A stretch of 64,000 nucleotides of DNA from JAIVJM01 sp963816985 (GTDB lineage Bacteria; Acidobacteriota; Blastocatellia; Pyrinomonadales; Pyrinomonadaceae): positions 2,108,001 through 2,172,000 of the forward strand of contig CAWFMF010000004.1 in the NCBI GenBank assembly GCA_963816985.1, read 5' to 3'. Both the position numbers and the translations under genes were made by a program. Positions 8,498-17,895 of the stretch are shown here, piece after piece. Position 1 is the stretch's first letter, and each line of letters starts with the position of its first letter. The notes beneath the pieces were generated by a model. The model was given only the letters and a program-made list of their open reading frames with translations. It searched no databases and had not been told where the DNA came from.

Positions 8498-8809
8498 TTA
8501 CGTCTCCGCGCTCGCGCGCGTTCGTCCGCATGTGTGTTGGACAAGGGGCATTATGAGGCGTCCGCGACGCGCGGGCAACCGTCGTCGGTCGGAGCCCGAA
8601 GCAGGCGAGCGCCGAGCCCTTCAACAACCTTCAGGCACGTCGGGTTTTATCGCTCAAACTTAATAAAAAGATGGGTTCCCGGTCATTGAAGTTGTGCTAT
8701 CCTCCGCCGCAACGCGACAAATGTTTTCACTGCACGCCTGAGTCAGATGGCGTGCGGCCCCTTCGCTTCCGGGAGGGGTCAGACGACTTCTCACAAAGGA
8801 GATTCAGGG
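8498..8809. other. Divergent intergenic region
   Basis: 312 bases between the divergent DUF2721 gene and the Lys/Gly/Ala-rich protein gene. It must carry both promoters. It has an A/T-rich stretch around 8658-8672 and a possible -10 TATCCT at 8698, but no well-spaced -35, so I do not call a promoter. Nothing else recognised. Confidence 0.35.
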
Positions 8810-9424
8810 ATGTCCAGGGAACGTGACGAAGACAACGGCGAAGAGATGGGTGGTGGTTCGGGCGGCGTCCATCATGGAGGCGCGGCCATCGGTCGTAACA
8901 CCGGCATGGGCGCGGGCGTCGGCGGCTCAAGCAGGCGCGGGTCGAAGAAGGGCGGCGGCAGTCAATCTCTCTTCGCGAGCCCCGGCGATAATCGCGCCGG
9001 TGGCGGCGGCAGTAAGAAGGGCGGCGCGAAAGGCGCGGCTAAGGGCGGCGCGAAGAGCAGCGCGTCCAAGAGCGGCGGCGCGTCCAAAGGCGCGGCGAAG
9101 GGCGCGGGCAAAGCCGGTGCGTCCAAAGGTGGCGCGGCCAGAAGCGGCGCGAAGGGTGGAGCCTCGAAAGGCGGCGGCGCGAAAGGCGGCGCGGGCAAGG
9201 GCGGCGCGTCGAAGAAGGGCGGCGGAGCTTCGAAGTCAGGCGCGTCGAAGAAGGCCGGGGCTTCGAAGAAGGGCGGCGCTCGCAAGGGAGGTAGTAGCAG
9301 CGCGGGCGCGGGTGATCTGGTGAACAGAGTCGCCAAGACGGCGGGGCGCGTCGCGGCGACCGTCTCGAACGTCATCGAGAGCCTGACCGGCGGTGGCGGC
9401 AGTAAAAAACGCTCGCGCCGTTAA
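8810..9424 (+). CDS. Lys/Gly/Ala/Ser-rich basic low-complexity protein
   Basis: 204 residues. After an acidic-Gly N-terminus (about 1-35) the protein is dominated by repeats of SKKGG, SKGGA and AKGAA (about 40-175), then a short ordinary helical end (NRVAKTAGRVAATVSNVI) and a basic tail KKRSRR. Composition recalls bacterial histone H1-like and AlgP-type C-terminal tails, suggesting DNA or other polyanion binding; this is inference only. No signal peptide. Start at 8810 chosen for the AGGAG 9 bases upstream. A hairpin terminator follows at 9451. Confidence 0.75.
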   Translation: MSRERDEDNGEEMGGGSGGVHHGGAAIGRNTGMGAGVGGSSRRGSKKGGGSQSLFASPGDNRAGGGGSKKGGAKGAAKGGAKSSASKSGGASKGAAKGAGKAGASKGGAARSGAKGGASKGGGAKGGAGKGGASKKGGGASKSGASKKAGASKKGGARKGGSSSAGAGDLVNRVAKTAGRVAATVSNVIESLTGGGGSKKRSRR

Positions 9425-9450
9425 AAGCCGAGCTTAAGAACCATCCGACG

Positions 9451-9490
9451 GGCCGCTTCCCGGCATCACACGAGACGGAAGCGGCCTTCT
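9451..9490 (+). terminator. Hairpin terminator after the Lys/Gly-rich gene
   Basis: Perfect 10-bp stem GGCCGCTTCC (9451-9460) with GGAAGCGGCC (9477-9486), 16-base loop, followed by TTCT. The T-run is short, so strength is uncertain. Confidence 0.6.
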
Positions 9491-9628
9491 CAATTCAGAC
9501 CGGCGGAAACCCACGCCCTCGCGGTGTCGCCGCCCAAGCCTATTCGTGTTGACACTCGACCCGCCGGAACCATCCGCCGCGGCGGGCGCGGTTCCGAACG
9601 GGACGCTGGTTCTCAGGAGCAATTCTTC

Positions 9629-10957
9629 ATGCCGTCGCTCTCGCGCGCACAGGGGCTCGCCCTCTTCGTCGTCTTCGTCCTGCTCGTCACGAACGCCTTC
9701 GCGCAGTCGGGTCGCCGCTCCGCGCCCGCGCCGAACGAGAAGAAGAGCCCGGAGAGGCCGTCCGACATGAAGGCCGAAGCGACGCCGAGCCCGACGCCGG
9801 AGCCGACGCCGCCCCTCATCGAGTTGACGCCCGAAGAGGTCGCGGAGGACGGCGAGGCCATCAAGGTCGAGACCGACCTCGTGACCGTGCCCGTCATCGT
9901 CAGCGACCGTCAAGGGCTCTACATCCCGGACGTACAGAAGGAGGAGTTCACGGTCTCCGAAGACGGCTCGCCGCAGCAGGTCGCCTTCTTCACCAGCGTC
10001 ACCGAGCCCTTCCACGTCGTCCTCGTGCTCGACACGAGCGCGAGCACGACCATCGAGAAGTTGAAGCAGGTGCAGCGCGCGGCCATCGCCTTCGTCGAGC
10101 AGTTGGACGCCACAGACCGCCTCAAGATCATCTCGTTCGACGACCAGCTACGCGAGCTGAGCGACTTCACGAGCGACCGCGCGAAGCTCGCCTCGGCCAT
10201 CTCCGCGACGCGCCCCGGCAAGGGCTCGCGCGTCTACGACGCCTTCGACCTCGCCTCCCGCGCCCTGCGTCGCGTTAAAGGGCGCAAGGCCATCGTCTTC
10301 CTCACCGACGGCGTGGACTTCCACAGCCAGGGGAAGACCTACGACGACAACCGCCGGGCCATCGAAGAGTCGGATGTGATCGTCTACCCCGTCCGCTTCG
10401 ACACGCGCGCCGAGACCGAGCGGCTGGCGCGCGCACAGTCGCAGGGCGGCGGCACGATTGACCTCGGCACCATCCTCGGCGACAAGATACCGGGCCTGCC
10501 CGGCTCGGTCATCATCAATCCGGGCCGCACGAAGAGGAACGACCCTCGCAACGACCCGCGTAATGACCCTCGCAATGACCCGCGCAACGATCCGAGCGAC
10601 ACGCGGCCCGACAACAGCAAGCCCTTCCCCGGCCCGTCCACGGGGCCGAACGACCCGCGCTCGCCGGGCGTCCGTGGCGACACCATCAGCGACATGCTCG
10701 ACAGCCTCTATAAGATTGCCGACGACTACCTGAGCGAGCTTTCGAACACTTCGGGCGGCAGGCTCCTGCGCGCCGACAACCCCTTCGCACTCCCTGCGGC
10801 CTTCGAGCAGATCGCCGCCGAGCTGCGGACGCAATACTCGCTCGGCTACTACCCTTCGAACCGCGCGCGCGACGGCAAGTTCCGCAAGGTGCGCGTCCGC
10901 ACGACACGCAAAAACGCCGCCGTCCGCGCCCGCCCCGGCTACCGCGCCGGGAAGTGA
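9629..10957 (+). CDS. VWFA-related secreted protein (acidobacterial type)
   Basis: 442 residues. Signal peptide ending NAFAQS, Pro/Glu-rich spacer, then an N-terminal beta segment (VPVIVSDRQGLYIPDV..EFTVSEDG) found before the VWA domain in the acidobacterial VWFA-related family. The metal-binding MIDAS start is D135-TSAS. Between VWA and the C-terminal domain lies an in-frame repeat NDPR iterated five times (about 10537-10597). The end YSLGYYP and RPGYR is also family-typical. Start at 9629 preferred because it gives the signal peptide and has CAGGAG upstream. Probably an exported adhesion or scaffold protein. Confidence 0.88.
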   Translation: MPSLSRAQGLALFVVFVLLVTNAFAQSGRRSAPAPNEKKSPERPSDMKAEATPSPTPEPTPPLIELTPEEVAEDGEAIKVETDLVTVPVIVSDRQGLYIPDVQKEEFTVSEDGSPQQVAFFTSVTEPFHVVLVLDTSASTTIEKLKQVQRAAIAFVEQLDATDRLKIISFDDQLRELSDFTSDRAKLASAISATRPGKGSRVYDAFDLASRALRRVKGRKAIVFLTDGVDFHSQGKTYDDNRRAIEESDVIVYPVRFDTRAETERLARAQSQGGGTIDLGTILGDKIPGLPGSVIINPGRTKRNDPRNDPRNDPRNDPRNDPSDTRPDNSKPFPGPSTGPNDPRSPGVRGDTISDMLDSLYKIADDYLSELSNTSGGRLLRADNPFALPAAFEQIAAELRTQYSLGYYPSNRARDGKFRKVRVRTTRKNAAVRARPGYRAGK

Positions 10958-11035
10958 AGTTCAAAGTTCAAGGTTCAAAGTTCAAAGTCAATAAGTGACT
11001 TCCAACTTTGAACCTTGAACTTTAAACTTTGAACT
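10958..11035. repeat. Inverted repeat, family A, copy 2
   Basis: Arms at 10958-10989 and 10997-11035 made of GTTCAAAG / CTTTGAAC words. It starts on the base after the VWFA stop codon and ends 3 bases before the GntR start, filling the whole intergenic gap. Same word family as 1486-1566. Confidence 0.85.
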
Positions 11036-11038
11036 CTT

Positions 11039-11980
11039 ATGCGCCTGTGGCTCTCGAAAAACAGCGAAGTGCCCCTGCGCGAGCAGCTCGTGCGGCAGGT
11101 CATGCTCGGCGTCGTGAGCGGCGACCTTGGGCCGGGGCAGCGCCTGCCTTCGACGCGCGAGCTGGCGCGTCGCTTCCGCATCCACTCGAACACGGTGAGC
11201 GCGGCCTACCGCGACCTCGAACGGCGCGGGTGGCTTGAGTCGCGAAAAGGAAGCGGCGTCTACGTGCGGACTCAGGGCGACGGCGACGCGTTGAACCCCG
11301 CGCCTTCCTCGCGCCTCGAACTCGACCAGCTCATCTCGGCCTTCCTCGCGCTCGCGCGCAGTCAGGGCTTCTCGCTCGGAGAGATTCAGGAGCGCATCAA
11401 GCACTGGCTCGGTCTTCAGCCGCCCGACCATTTCCTTGTCGTCGAGCCGGACGAGGGGCTTCGTGAAATCCTCATGGCCGAGATTGAGGAGGCGACCGGC
11501 TTCGACGTGCGCGGGGCCGGGCTCGAAGAGTGCCGCGACGCGGAGCGGCTCGCGGGCGCGGCCATCGTCGCGCTCTACACGCAGGCGGCGGAGGTGCGCG
11601 CCGCGCTCCCGGCGGGGACGACCCCGCTGCTTCTCCACTCGCGCTCCGTGCCCGACTCTCTGAGCGGGAACGAGAAGCCGCCGCCCGACGCGCTCATCTC
11701 CGTCGTCTCGCGGTGGCCGAAGTTCCTCGAATGGACGCACATCTTGTTAGTCGCGGCGGGGCTCGACGCCTCGGCCCTCAGCCTGCGCGACGCGCGCGAG
11801 GAAGGATGGGAGCGCGGCCTGCGCGCGAGCGCGCTCGTCATCACCGACGCCCTCACGGCGCGAAGTCTTCCGGCGGGCTGCGAGGCGCGCGTCTTCCGCA
11901 TCGTCGCCGACTCTTCGCTCGAAGAGCTGCGCCGCTTCGTCGGGCAGTTCCTGACCGTCGGCCCCGCGCCCGACGCCTGA
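11039..11980 (+). CDS. GntR-family transcriptional regulator
   Basis: 313 residues. N-terminal winged helix (about 1-76): PLREQLVRQVMLGVVSGDL, GQRLPSTRELARRF, HSNTVSAAYRDLERRGW, GSGVYV, a textbook GntR DNA-binding domain. The C-terminal 220 residues do not look like an aminotransferase (no SxxK PLP motif) but like a sugar-binding-type or degenerate alpha/beta effector domain (HFLVVEPDEGLREIL, VISVVSRWPKFL). The ligand is unknown. It follows a family A repeat with no visible Shine-Dalgarno, and precedes the DUF2339 gene by 94 bases. Confidence 0.88.
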   Translation: MRLWLSKNSEVPLREQLVRQVMLGVVSGDLGPGQRLPSTRELARRFRIHSNTVSAAYRDLERRGWLESRKGSGVYVRTQGDGDALNPAPSSRLELDQLISAFLALARSQGFSLGEIQERIKHWLGLQPPDHFLVVEPDEGLREILMAEIEEATGFDVRGAGLEECRDAERLAGAAIVALYTQAAEVRAALPAGTTPLLLHSRSVPDSLSGNEKPPPDALISVVSRWPKFLEWTHILLVAAGLDASALSLRDAREEGWERGLRASALVITDALTARSLPAGCEARVFRIVADSSLEELRRFVGQFLTVGPAPDA

Positions 11981-12074
11981 CCGCCGACCCGCATCACGCT
12001 ATCCGTTTCCGGCCCGACTTGCACTATCATGGCCCCGTTCCGAACTTGAGACACGCTCCGGCACCGAAGACCCT

Positions 12075-14612
12075 ATGGCCGAAGACAACTCCTCGCGCGA
12101 GACAATCGAACGACTCATCGCACGGCTCGAACAGTTGGAGCGGGTGTTGCAGGCGAACACGGCGCGGCTCCACGCCGTCGAAGAGCGCCTGCGCGCCGTC
12201 TCGCCCCCGCCGCCGCAACAGGCGAGTCCGCGCCGCCCGCTCTACGAGACGTGGAAGGACGAGCGCGACGAGACGGACGCTCCCTCCACGCACTCCTTCA
12301 ACGTGGAAGGGAGCGAGGCTGCGACTTCCGAATCACCAAGAGAGTCGGAGCCCGACACGCGCACGCCGCCGCCTTCAACACACTCGTCCGCGTCAACGCC
12401 TTCGCACGCGTCCACGTCAACGCCTCCGCCGGAATCTTCCACCTTCCCGCCGTCAACTTCACAGACGCCCCCGCCGAGGACGCCACCGCCCCCTCCGCAC
12501 GCGGCTACGGCACAGGCTCGCGGCGGCGAAGCGGCGGCGAAGCGGCGCGACCTCGAATCGGTAGTCGGCGGGAGTTGGTTCGCGTGGGCGGGCATCATCG
12601 CCATCACGTTCGGCGTCGCCTTCATCCTCAAGCTCGCGTTCGAGAACGAATGGATCGGGCCGCCCGTGCGCGTGCTGCTCGGCGCTCTCGGCGGCGGCGC
12701 GCTGCTCTTCGTCGGCGATCATCTTCGACGCAAAGGGTTGCGGCAGTACGCCTACATCCTTTCCGGCGGCGGCATCCTCATCCTCTACCTCTCGATTTAC
12801 GCGGCCCGCGCCTTCTACGACCTGATAGGGCCGCTCCCGGCCTTCGCCCTGATGGCCGGGGTGACGACCGCCGCCGTGCTGCTCGCCGTCCGGCTCGACG
12901 CGCTGCCGGTCGCCGTGCTCGGACTCGTCGGCGGATTCCTGACGCCGATCCTGCTCTCGACGGGGCGGGACAATCAGGTGGGCCTCTTCTCTTACATCGC
13001 ATTGCTCGACGCGGGCGTGTTGGCGGTCGCCTACTTCAAGCGTTGGCGGAGCCTGAACTATCTTTCGTTCCTCGCCACGGTGTTGATGACGTTCGGCTGG
13101 ATGGTCGAGCACTACGCGAATGAGAAGCTCTGGACGACGCTCTTTTTCCTCTCGCTCTTCTTCGTCCTCTACTCGGCGCTCGCCGTCGTCCACAACCTCC
13201 TGCCGCGAAGGGCGACGCGCTGGTTCGACATCTGCCTGCTTTCGGCCAACGCGACTTTCTACTTCGGCGTGAGCTACCTCCTGCTCACGGACGTGGGCTA
13301 CGCGGAGGCCGTGCCCGCCTCGCACGCGCTCGTCGTCTCGGCCTTCTACGCGGGCCTCTTCTATGCCGCGTGGAGGCTCAACCGCCAAGACCGCCTGCTC
13401 GCTTACAGCTCGGTCGGGGCGGCGGTCACGTTCTTTACCATCGCTCTGGCGATTCAGCTCGAACTGCACTGGGTGACAATCGCGTGGGGCGTCGAGGGCT
13501 TGATGCTGACGTGGGTGGGCCTGCGCTCCGAGGAGCGCGCGCCGCGCCATGCCGCGCTCGTCGTCTTCGCACTGGCCGTGCTGCACTGGTTCATGTGGGA
13601 CGTGTGGGACGGGTGGAGGCTCGCATCCCGCGCGGACGAGGCGTTCGTCCCCTTCTTCAATCCCCGCGCTCTCTCGTGCGCCGTGCTGGTCGGCGCGCTC
13701 GCCGGGGGCGTGTGGCTCTACCGGCGCGCGGGGGGGATAAGCGAGAGGGAGCGTGAGGCGGCGGGCACGATCCTTGGGCTGGCCGCGCACGCGCTCGCGT
13801 TCACGCTGCTGACGCTCGACCTCGACGAATACTTCACGCGCCGGGCGTTGGCGGCGGCGCGGGCGGACGAGGGCTTCCACCTCACCGCCGCGTCGCGCAG
13901 GCTCCACAACGCGCGGCTCTTCTCCATCTCGGCGCTGTGGACTATCTACGGCGCGACGACGCTGGCCTACGGCGTGAGGCGCGGGCGCGTGTTCCTGCGT
14001 TGCGTGGGGCTCGCGCTGCTCGCGCTGACGACGTTGAAGGTGCTCGTCATTGACTTCACGTTCTACGCCGAGGCGTGGCACGTGCCGGTCTTCAACCAGA
14101 CGTTCGCGGCCTTCGCGCTGCTGGTCGCGGCCTACGGCTTCGCCGCGCGGCTCTACGCGAATTCGGGGAAGATTAAGGAAGAAGAACGGCGGGCGGTCGT
14201 GCCTGCGCTGGTCGTCGCCGCCAACGTGCTCGCCGTCGTCGCCCTGAGCGCGGAGGCGTTCGGCTACTTCGAGTCGAAGCTCGCGGCGGCGGCGGGCGAC
14301 GCGGGCCGCGTGCGCGACCTTGAGCTGGCGAAGCAGTTGTCTTTGTCGGTCGTGTGGGCCTTGTACGGCGGGGGGCTGCTCGTGGCGGGGCGCGCGTGGG
14401 CGTCGCAACTGCTGCGCGTGATGGCGCTCGTGCTGCTCGCTTTGACGACGCTCAAGGTCTTCTTCTGGGACTTGTCTTCGCTCGACCGCGCCTACCGCAT
14501 CGTCTCGTTCATCGTCCTCGGCGCGATCCTTCTGGCCGTCTCGTACCTCTACCAGAAGTCGCAGCAGCGCGAGCAGCGCGCGGCGGAGGCCGAAGGCGGC
14601 GGCGGCGAGTGA
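12075..14612 (+). CDS. DUF2339 polytopic membrane protein
   Basis: 845 residues. N-terminal coiled coil (about 6-45, RLIARLEQLERVLQAN), a Pro/Ser/Thr linker to about 150, then a conserved entry motif GGSWFAWAGIIAITFGVAFIL and about 20 or more membrane helices to the C-terminus, which carries two similar halves each ending LLALTTLKV. This layout is that of DUF2339 family integral membrane proteins of unknown function. The N-terminal coiled coil suggests oligomerisation or partner binding on the cytoplasmic side. Confidence 0.88.
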   Translation: MAEDNSSRETIERLIARLEQLERVLQANTARLHAVEERLRAVSPPPPQQASPRRPLYETWKDERDETDAPSTHSFNVEGSEAATSESPRESEPDTRTPPPSTHSSASTPSHASTSTPPPESSTFPPSTSQTPPPRTPPPPPHAATAQARGGEAAAKRRDLESVVGGSWFAWAGIIAITFGVAFILKLAFENEWIGPPVRVLLGALGGGALLFVGDHLRRKGLRQYAYILSGGGILILYLSIYAARAFYDLIGPLPAFALMAGVTTAAVLLAVRLDALPVAVLGLVGGFLTPILLSTGRDNQVGLFSYIALLDAGVLAVAYFKRWRSLNYLSFLATVLMTFGWMVEHYANEKLWTTLFFLSLFFVLYSALAVVHNLLPRRATRWFDICLLSANATFYFGVSYLLLTDVGYAEAVPASHALVVSAFYAGLFYAAWRLNRQDRLLAYSSVGAAVTFFTIALAIQLELHWVTIAWGVEGLMLTWVGLRSEERAPRHAALVVFALAVLHWFMWDVWDGWRLASRADEAFVPFFNPRALSCAVLVGALAGGVWLYRRAGGISEREREAAGTILGLAAHALAFTLLTLDLDEYFTRRALAAARADEGFHLTAASRRLHNARLFSISALWTIYGATTLAYGVRRGRVFLRCVGLALLALTTLKVLVIDFTFYAEAWHVPVFNQTFAAFALLVAAYGFAARLYANSGKIKEEERRAVVPALVVAANVLAVVALSAEAFGYFESKLAAAAGDAGRVRDLELAKQLSLSVVWALYGGGLLVAGRAWASQLLRVMALVLLALTTLKVFFWDLSSLDRAYRIVSFIVLGAILLAVSYLYQKSQQREQRAAEAEGGGGE

Positions 14613-14633
14613 TGAGAGTGACGAAGGAGGTTT

Positions 14634-14993
14634 TCAGGCGGCGTCCGGTTCGTGCCCGTGCCGGAGTGAAGAGGCGCGCTCGACCTCCCGGCCCATCCGC
14701 CCGGTGAGCATGAGCGCGACCATCTTATAGTCGGCGGCGAAAGACCAGAGCGGGTGCTTGAAGGTCGCGGGCCGGTTGTGCTCGACGAAGAAGTGCGAGG
14801 CCCACGCGAACGCGTAGCCGACGACGAGCGCGGCGGGGAGCATCAGCCAGTTGCCCGTCAACAGCAGCTCCACGAAGAGAATCGTGCTCGCAATCGTCCC
14901 CGTTGCGTGCAAGATGCGGGTCAAGGGGCGGCTGTGCTCCCTCACGTAGTACGGCCAGAAGTCTTGGAAGGTCTTCATCTCCTGCTCGGACAT
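14634..14993 (-). CDS. Mpo1-like (DUF962) membrane protein
   Basis: 119 residues. FWPYYVREHSRPLTRILHATGT and HFFVEHNRPATFKHPLWSF are the two signature blocks of the DUF962/Mpo1-like family, flanking two membrane helices (about 33-50 and 52-70). The yeast relative Mpo1 is a dioxygenase of 2-hydroxy fatty acids using histidines in these blocks; the bacterial role is not established. The start at 14993 has GGAGGAG upstream. It follows the frameshifted aldo/keto reductase by 5 bases. Confidence 0.85.
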   Translation of the reverse strand: MSEQEMKTFQDFWPYYVREHSRPLTRILHATGTIASTILFVELLLTGNWLMLPAALVVGYAFAWASHFFVEHNRPATFKHPLWSFAADYKMVALMLTGRMGREVERASSLRHGHEPDAA

Positions 14994-14998
14994 CTTCA

Positions 14999-16127
14999 CT
15001 ACTCTCCTCCCTGCGTAAACAGTCGGCTGTATTCGTCCGCCGGGGCGGGCGCGACGCGCGCCAGCAGGACGTTTTCTTCGACGTGGTCGCGGCGGCTCAT
15101 GCCGACGAGGGCGGTGGTGACGCCGGGCGTGGAGCGGACGAACTGGATGGCGGTCTGCGCGTCGGTCGAGAGCGAGCCGAGCGCCTCGCGGATGTGCGCG
15201 GGGATGTCGCGCGCCACCTGTCCCTGAAGGAGCGAGGCGCTGGCGACGACCGTTACGCCGAGCGCCTTCGCCGCTTCGAGCAGGGAGACGTGCGCGCCCT
15301 CGTAGGTCTGGTTGTCGAGGACGAGCGCCTCCGGCATCGCGAGGTTGAAGGGGAGTTGGACGAAGCGGAAGCCGTGGTCGTCGCCTCCCGCCTCGCGCGC
15401 CAGCTCGACCATGCGTTCGAGCGAGTGGTGCTCGCGCGCGTTCGGCTGCGCGCGGAAGCCGTTCCACGTCGCCACGCCGTAAGCGCGGAGTCTGCCTTCG
15501 GCGCGCTCTTGCTCAAGTTGCTCGAAGGCGGCGCGCAGGCGCGTGTCGAACTCCGCGCGCGTGACGACCGAGAGCTGCGTCTCCGGGTTGTGGATGTAGT
15601 AAACGTCAACCGCCTCCAAGTCCATGTTGCGGAGCGACTGCGCGAGCTGGTGCGAGAGGTAGCGGGGCGTCATGCAATGACTGCCCGGCCGCGAGGTCTT
15701 CGAGCTTGATGACGCCGGGACGGACGAACGTCTCTTCGACGTAGGCGCGCACGCCTTCCTGACCGGCGGGCGGCTTGGAGTCGAAGGGGATGTAGCCGCC
15801 CTTCGTGCAGACGACCACTTCGTCGCGGGCGGCGACGCCTTCACTGGTCAGACGCCGGAGCGCGTCGCCGACGGAGCGTTCGCTGCGTTGGAAGCGGTAG
15901 TTGGCCGCCGTGTCAATGACGTTTACGCCCAGCTCGACGGCGCGCGCAATCGCTTCGGCGTAGGCGCGGTCGGTCTCTTCGTCCCACCCGCCGAGGTACG
16001 TCCCCACGCCGACGGATGAGAGCCGGAGTTCCTGCTCGAAGCGGAAATGACCTTCGGCGGTCGAGTCGCGGAAGCGTTCGTGGTAGCGCGCCGTACCCTC
16101 GGTTGTGGCGAAGCCTTGCAGAGGCAT
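14999..16127 (-). pseudogene. Aldo/keto reductase, interrupted by a one-base frameshift
   Basis: Two overlapping frames together make a full aldo/keto reductase. The first (from 16127) holds the beta-barrel start with catalytic Asp (NVIDTAANY), Tyr and Lys (VVVCTKGGY). The second (to 14999) resumes with SHCMTPRYLSHQ, the catalytic-His segment YYIHNPE, and the rest of the barrel. The switch falls at about 15684-15690, where removing one base of the CCC run at 15684-15686 restores a continuous AAGSHCMTP. All four tetrad residues survive, so sequence error or a very recent mutation is likelier than an old pseudogene. Confidence 0.8.
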
Positions 16128-16284
16128 TTGAGAGCCGTCCTCCTTCGGTCTGCGAGAGAAAAACTGGCGCGCAGTTTAGCACACGGCGCGGCGGGCGGGC
16201 GGCTACCGCACGCGGCGGCGTGTGTGATAGGGTTGGGCACAAAGACCAAGGCTTCAGACATCGGCGACGCGAACGTAAATCGTA

Positions 16285-17895
16285 ATGAGCACGCGCGAAC
16301 ATGACGGCGGCGGCGGGGCGGCTCCCGCTTCGGGCGAGACGCTGGACGCTTCGGAAGGGGCGCGCGCTTCCACGCTCGACCTGCCCGCCGAAGAGTTGCG
16401 CGAGCTGGCGCGCGTGCTGAACGGTCTGACGTTGGATTACCTTGAGACCGCCGCTTCGCTTCCCGTCTTCCCGGACACTTCCGCCGAACAACTCAGGGGG
16501 CTGTTTCGTGTGCCTCTGCCGTCCGAAGGCGTGGGGCTCGAAACTCTGGAGCGCGATTGCGGCGAGGTCGTCCGGAACATCCGCCACAACGGACACCCGC
16601 GCATGTTCGGCTACGTCGCCTCGCCCGCGACGCCCGTCGGCGCGTTCGCCTCGCTCTTCGCCTCCGCACTCAACTCGAACGTCACTTCGTGGCGCTCGGC
16701 CCCGGCGGCGACCGAGGTCGAGCACGTCACGGTCGGCTGGCTCGCCGAGATGATCGGCTTCAAAGGCGAGGGGCGGAACGAAGGCGCGGGCGGGCTCCTG
16801 ACGAGCGGCGGTTCGATGGCGAACTTAAACGCCTTGTTCGTCGCGCACCGCGCGAAAGAATCTGAGTGGCGCGGGCGCGGAGACGAAGCGGCGACGGGCG
16901 ACGCCTCGCGCCGGGGGCTCTGGGGCGCGGGCGCGCCGATGACCGTCTACGCCTCCGACCAGATTCATCTCTCCATCCCGAAGGCGGCGGACGTGCTCGG
17001 CCTCGGTCGAGAGCAGGTGCGCCTCATCCCTTCGGACGAGAGATACAGGATTGACGTGCGGCATTTGCGCGAGAGGATAGAGGCGGACGCGTCCGCGGGC
17101 TTGCGGCCCTTCTGCGTCGTGGCGAGCGCGGGGACGGTCTCGACGGGCGCGGTTGACGCGCTCTCGGAAGTGGCGCGCGTGGCGCGCGAGCGCTCGCTCT
17201 GGTTCCACGTTGACGGAGCCTACGGCGCGCTCGCCGCCGCCGCCGAAACTAAGCGAACGCTTTTTGCAGGCATCGAGCTGGCGGATTCGGTCTCGCTCGA
17301 CCCGCACAAGTGGCTCTACACGCCGCTCGGCTGCGGCTGCCTCCTCCTGCGCGAACCCGAAAGAGCGCGTGCCGTCTTCAAGGGCACGGAAGGCGACTAC
17401 ATCAAAGTCTTCGAGCACGACGAAGCGGAAGCCTTCGCCTTCTGGGATTACGGCGTCGAGCTGTCGCGCCCCTTCCGCGCCTTTAAGGTCTGGCTCATGC
17501 TCCGCTACTACGGCGCGCGCCGCGTCCGCGAGGCGATTGCCGAAGACCTCTCGCTCGCCGCGCACTTCGGCGCGAGCGTGGAGGCGGCGGAAGACTTCGA
17601 GCTGCTCGCGCCCGTCACGCTCGGCATCTGCTGCTTCCGCTACGTGCCGCCGCCAACTCGACTCGCGCTCGCCCGCGCAGACGAGAAAGAAAGAGAGCGC
17701 CTGAACGCAGAGCTTGATGACCTGAACGCGCGCGTCATGCACAGAGTCCAGCGCGGCGGTCGCGCCTACGTGTCGAACGCAATCCTGCGCGGGCGCTTCG
17801 CCCTGCGCGCCTCTTTGACGAACTACCGCACGACGCGGCGCGACATCACCATCACGCTCGAAGCAATCCGCGACGCGGCGCGTGAAAGTTTATGA
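16285..17895 (+). CDS. PLP-dependent decarboxylase (aromatic-amino-acid/glutamate decarboxylase type)
   Basis: 536-residue group II decarboxylase. HPRMFGY and SNVTSWRSAPAATEVE form the substrate side. GGLLTSGGSMANLNAL binds phosphate, WFHVDGAYGALAAA contains the cofactor-stacking Asp, and SLDPHKWLY carries the PLP lysine K342. The pattern resembles aromatic-L-amino-acid or phenylacetaldehyde-type enzymes more than glutamate decarboxylase, but specificity is not certain. No clear Shine-Dalgarno is seen. The TGA overlaps the next ATG (ATGA), coupling it to the phosphatase that follows. Confidence 0.88.
   Translation: MSTREHDGGGGAAPASGETLDASEGARASTLDLPAEELRELARVLNGLTLDYLETAASLPVFPDTSAEQLRGLFRVPLPSEGVGLETLERDCGEVVRNIRHNGHPRMFGYVASPATPVGAFASLFASALNSNVTSWRSAPAATEVEHVTVGWLAEMIGFKGEGRNEGAGGLLTSGGSMANLNALFVAHRAKESEWRGRGDEAATGDASRRGLWGAGAPMTVYASDQIHLSIPKAADVLGLGREQVRLIPSDERYRIDVRHLRERIEADASAGLRPFCVVASAGTVSTGAVDALSEVARVARERSLWFHVDGAYGALAAAAETKRTLFAGIELADSVSLDPHKWLYTPLGCGCLLLREPERARAVFKGTEGDYIKVFEHDEAEAFAFWDYGVELSRPFRAFKVWLMLRYYGARRVREAIAEDLSLAAHFGASVEAAEDFELLAPVTLGICCFRYVPPPTRLALARADEKERERLNAELDDLNARVMHRVQRGGRAYVSNAILRGRFALRASLTNYRTTRRDITITLEAIRDAARESL

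Noticed and set aside
8686..8703. Promoter TTGAAG with TATCCT upstream of the basic protein gene
   Set aside because: The spacing between the hexamers is about 6 bases, far too short for a sigma-70 promoter.
10537..10597. Short tandem DNA repeat in the VWFA gene
   Set aside because: It is an in-frame NDPR peptide repeat, not a separate element.
12459..14408. Long open frame antisense to the DUF2339 gene (similar ones oppose gyrA, the kinase and the caspase gene)
   Set aside because: In GC-rich DNA the opposite strand of a real gene often stays open. The translations are Arg/Pro/Ala/Glu-rich with no domain, no signal and no ribosome site, while the sense strand has clear homology.
15684..15690. 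Programmed frameshift for the aldo/keto reductase
   Set aside because: No slippery heptamer or downstream structure is evident and the family does not use frameshifting. Error or mutation is simpler.
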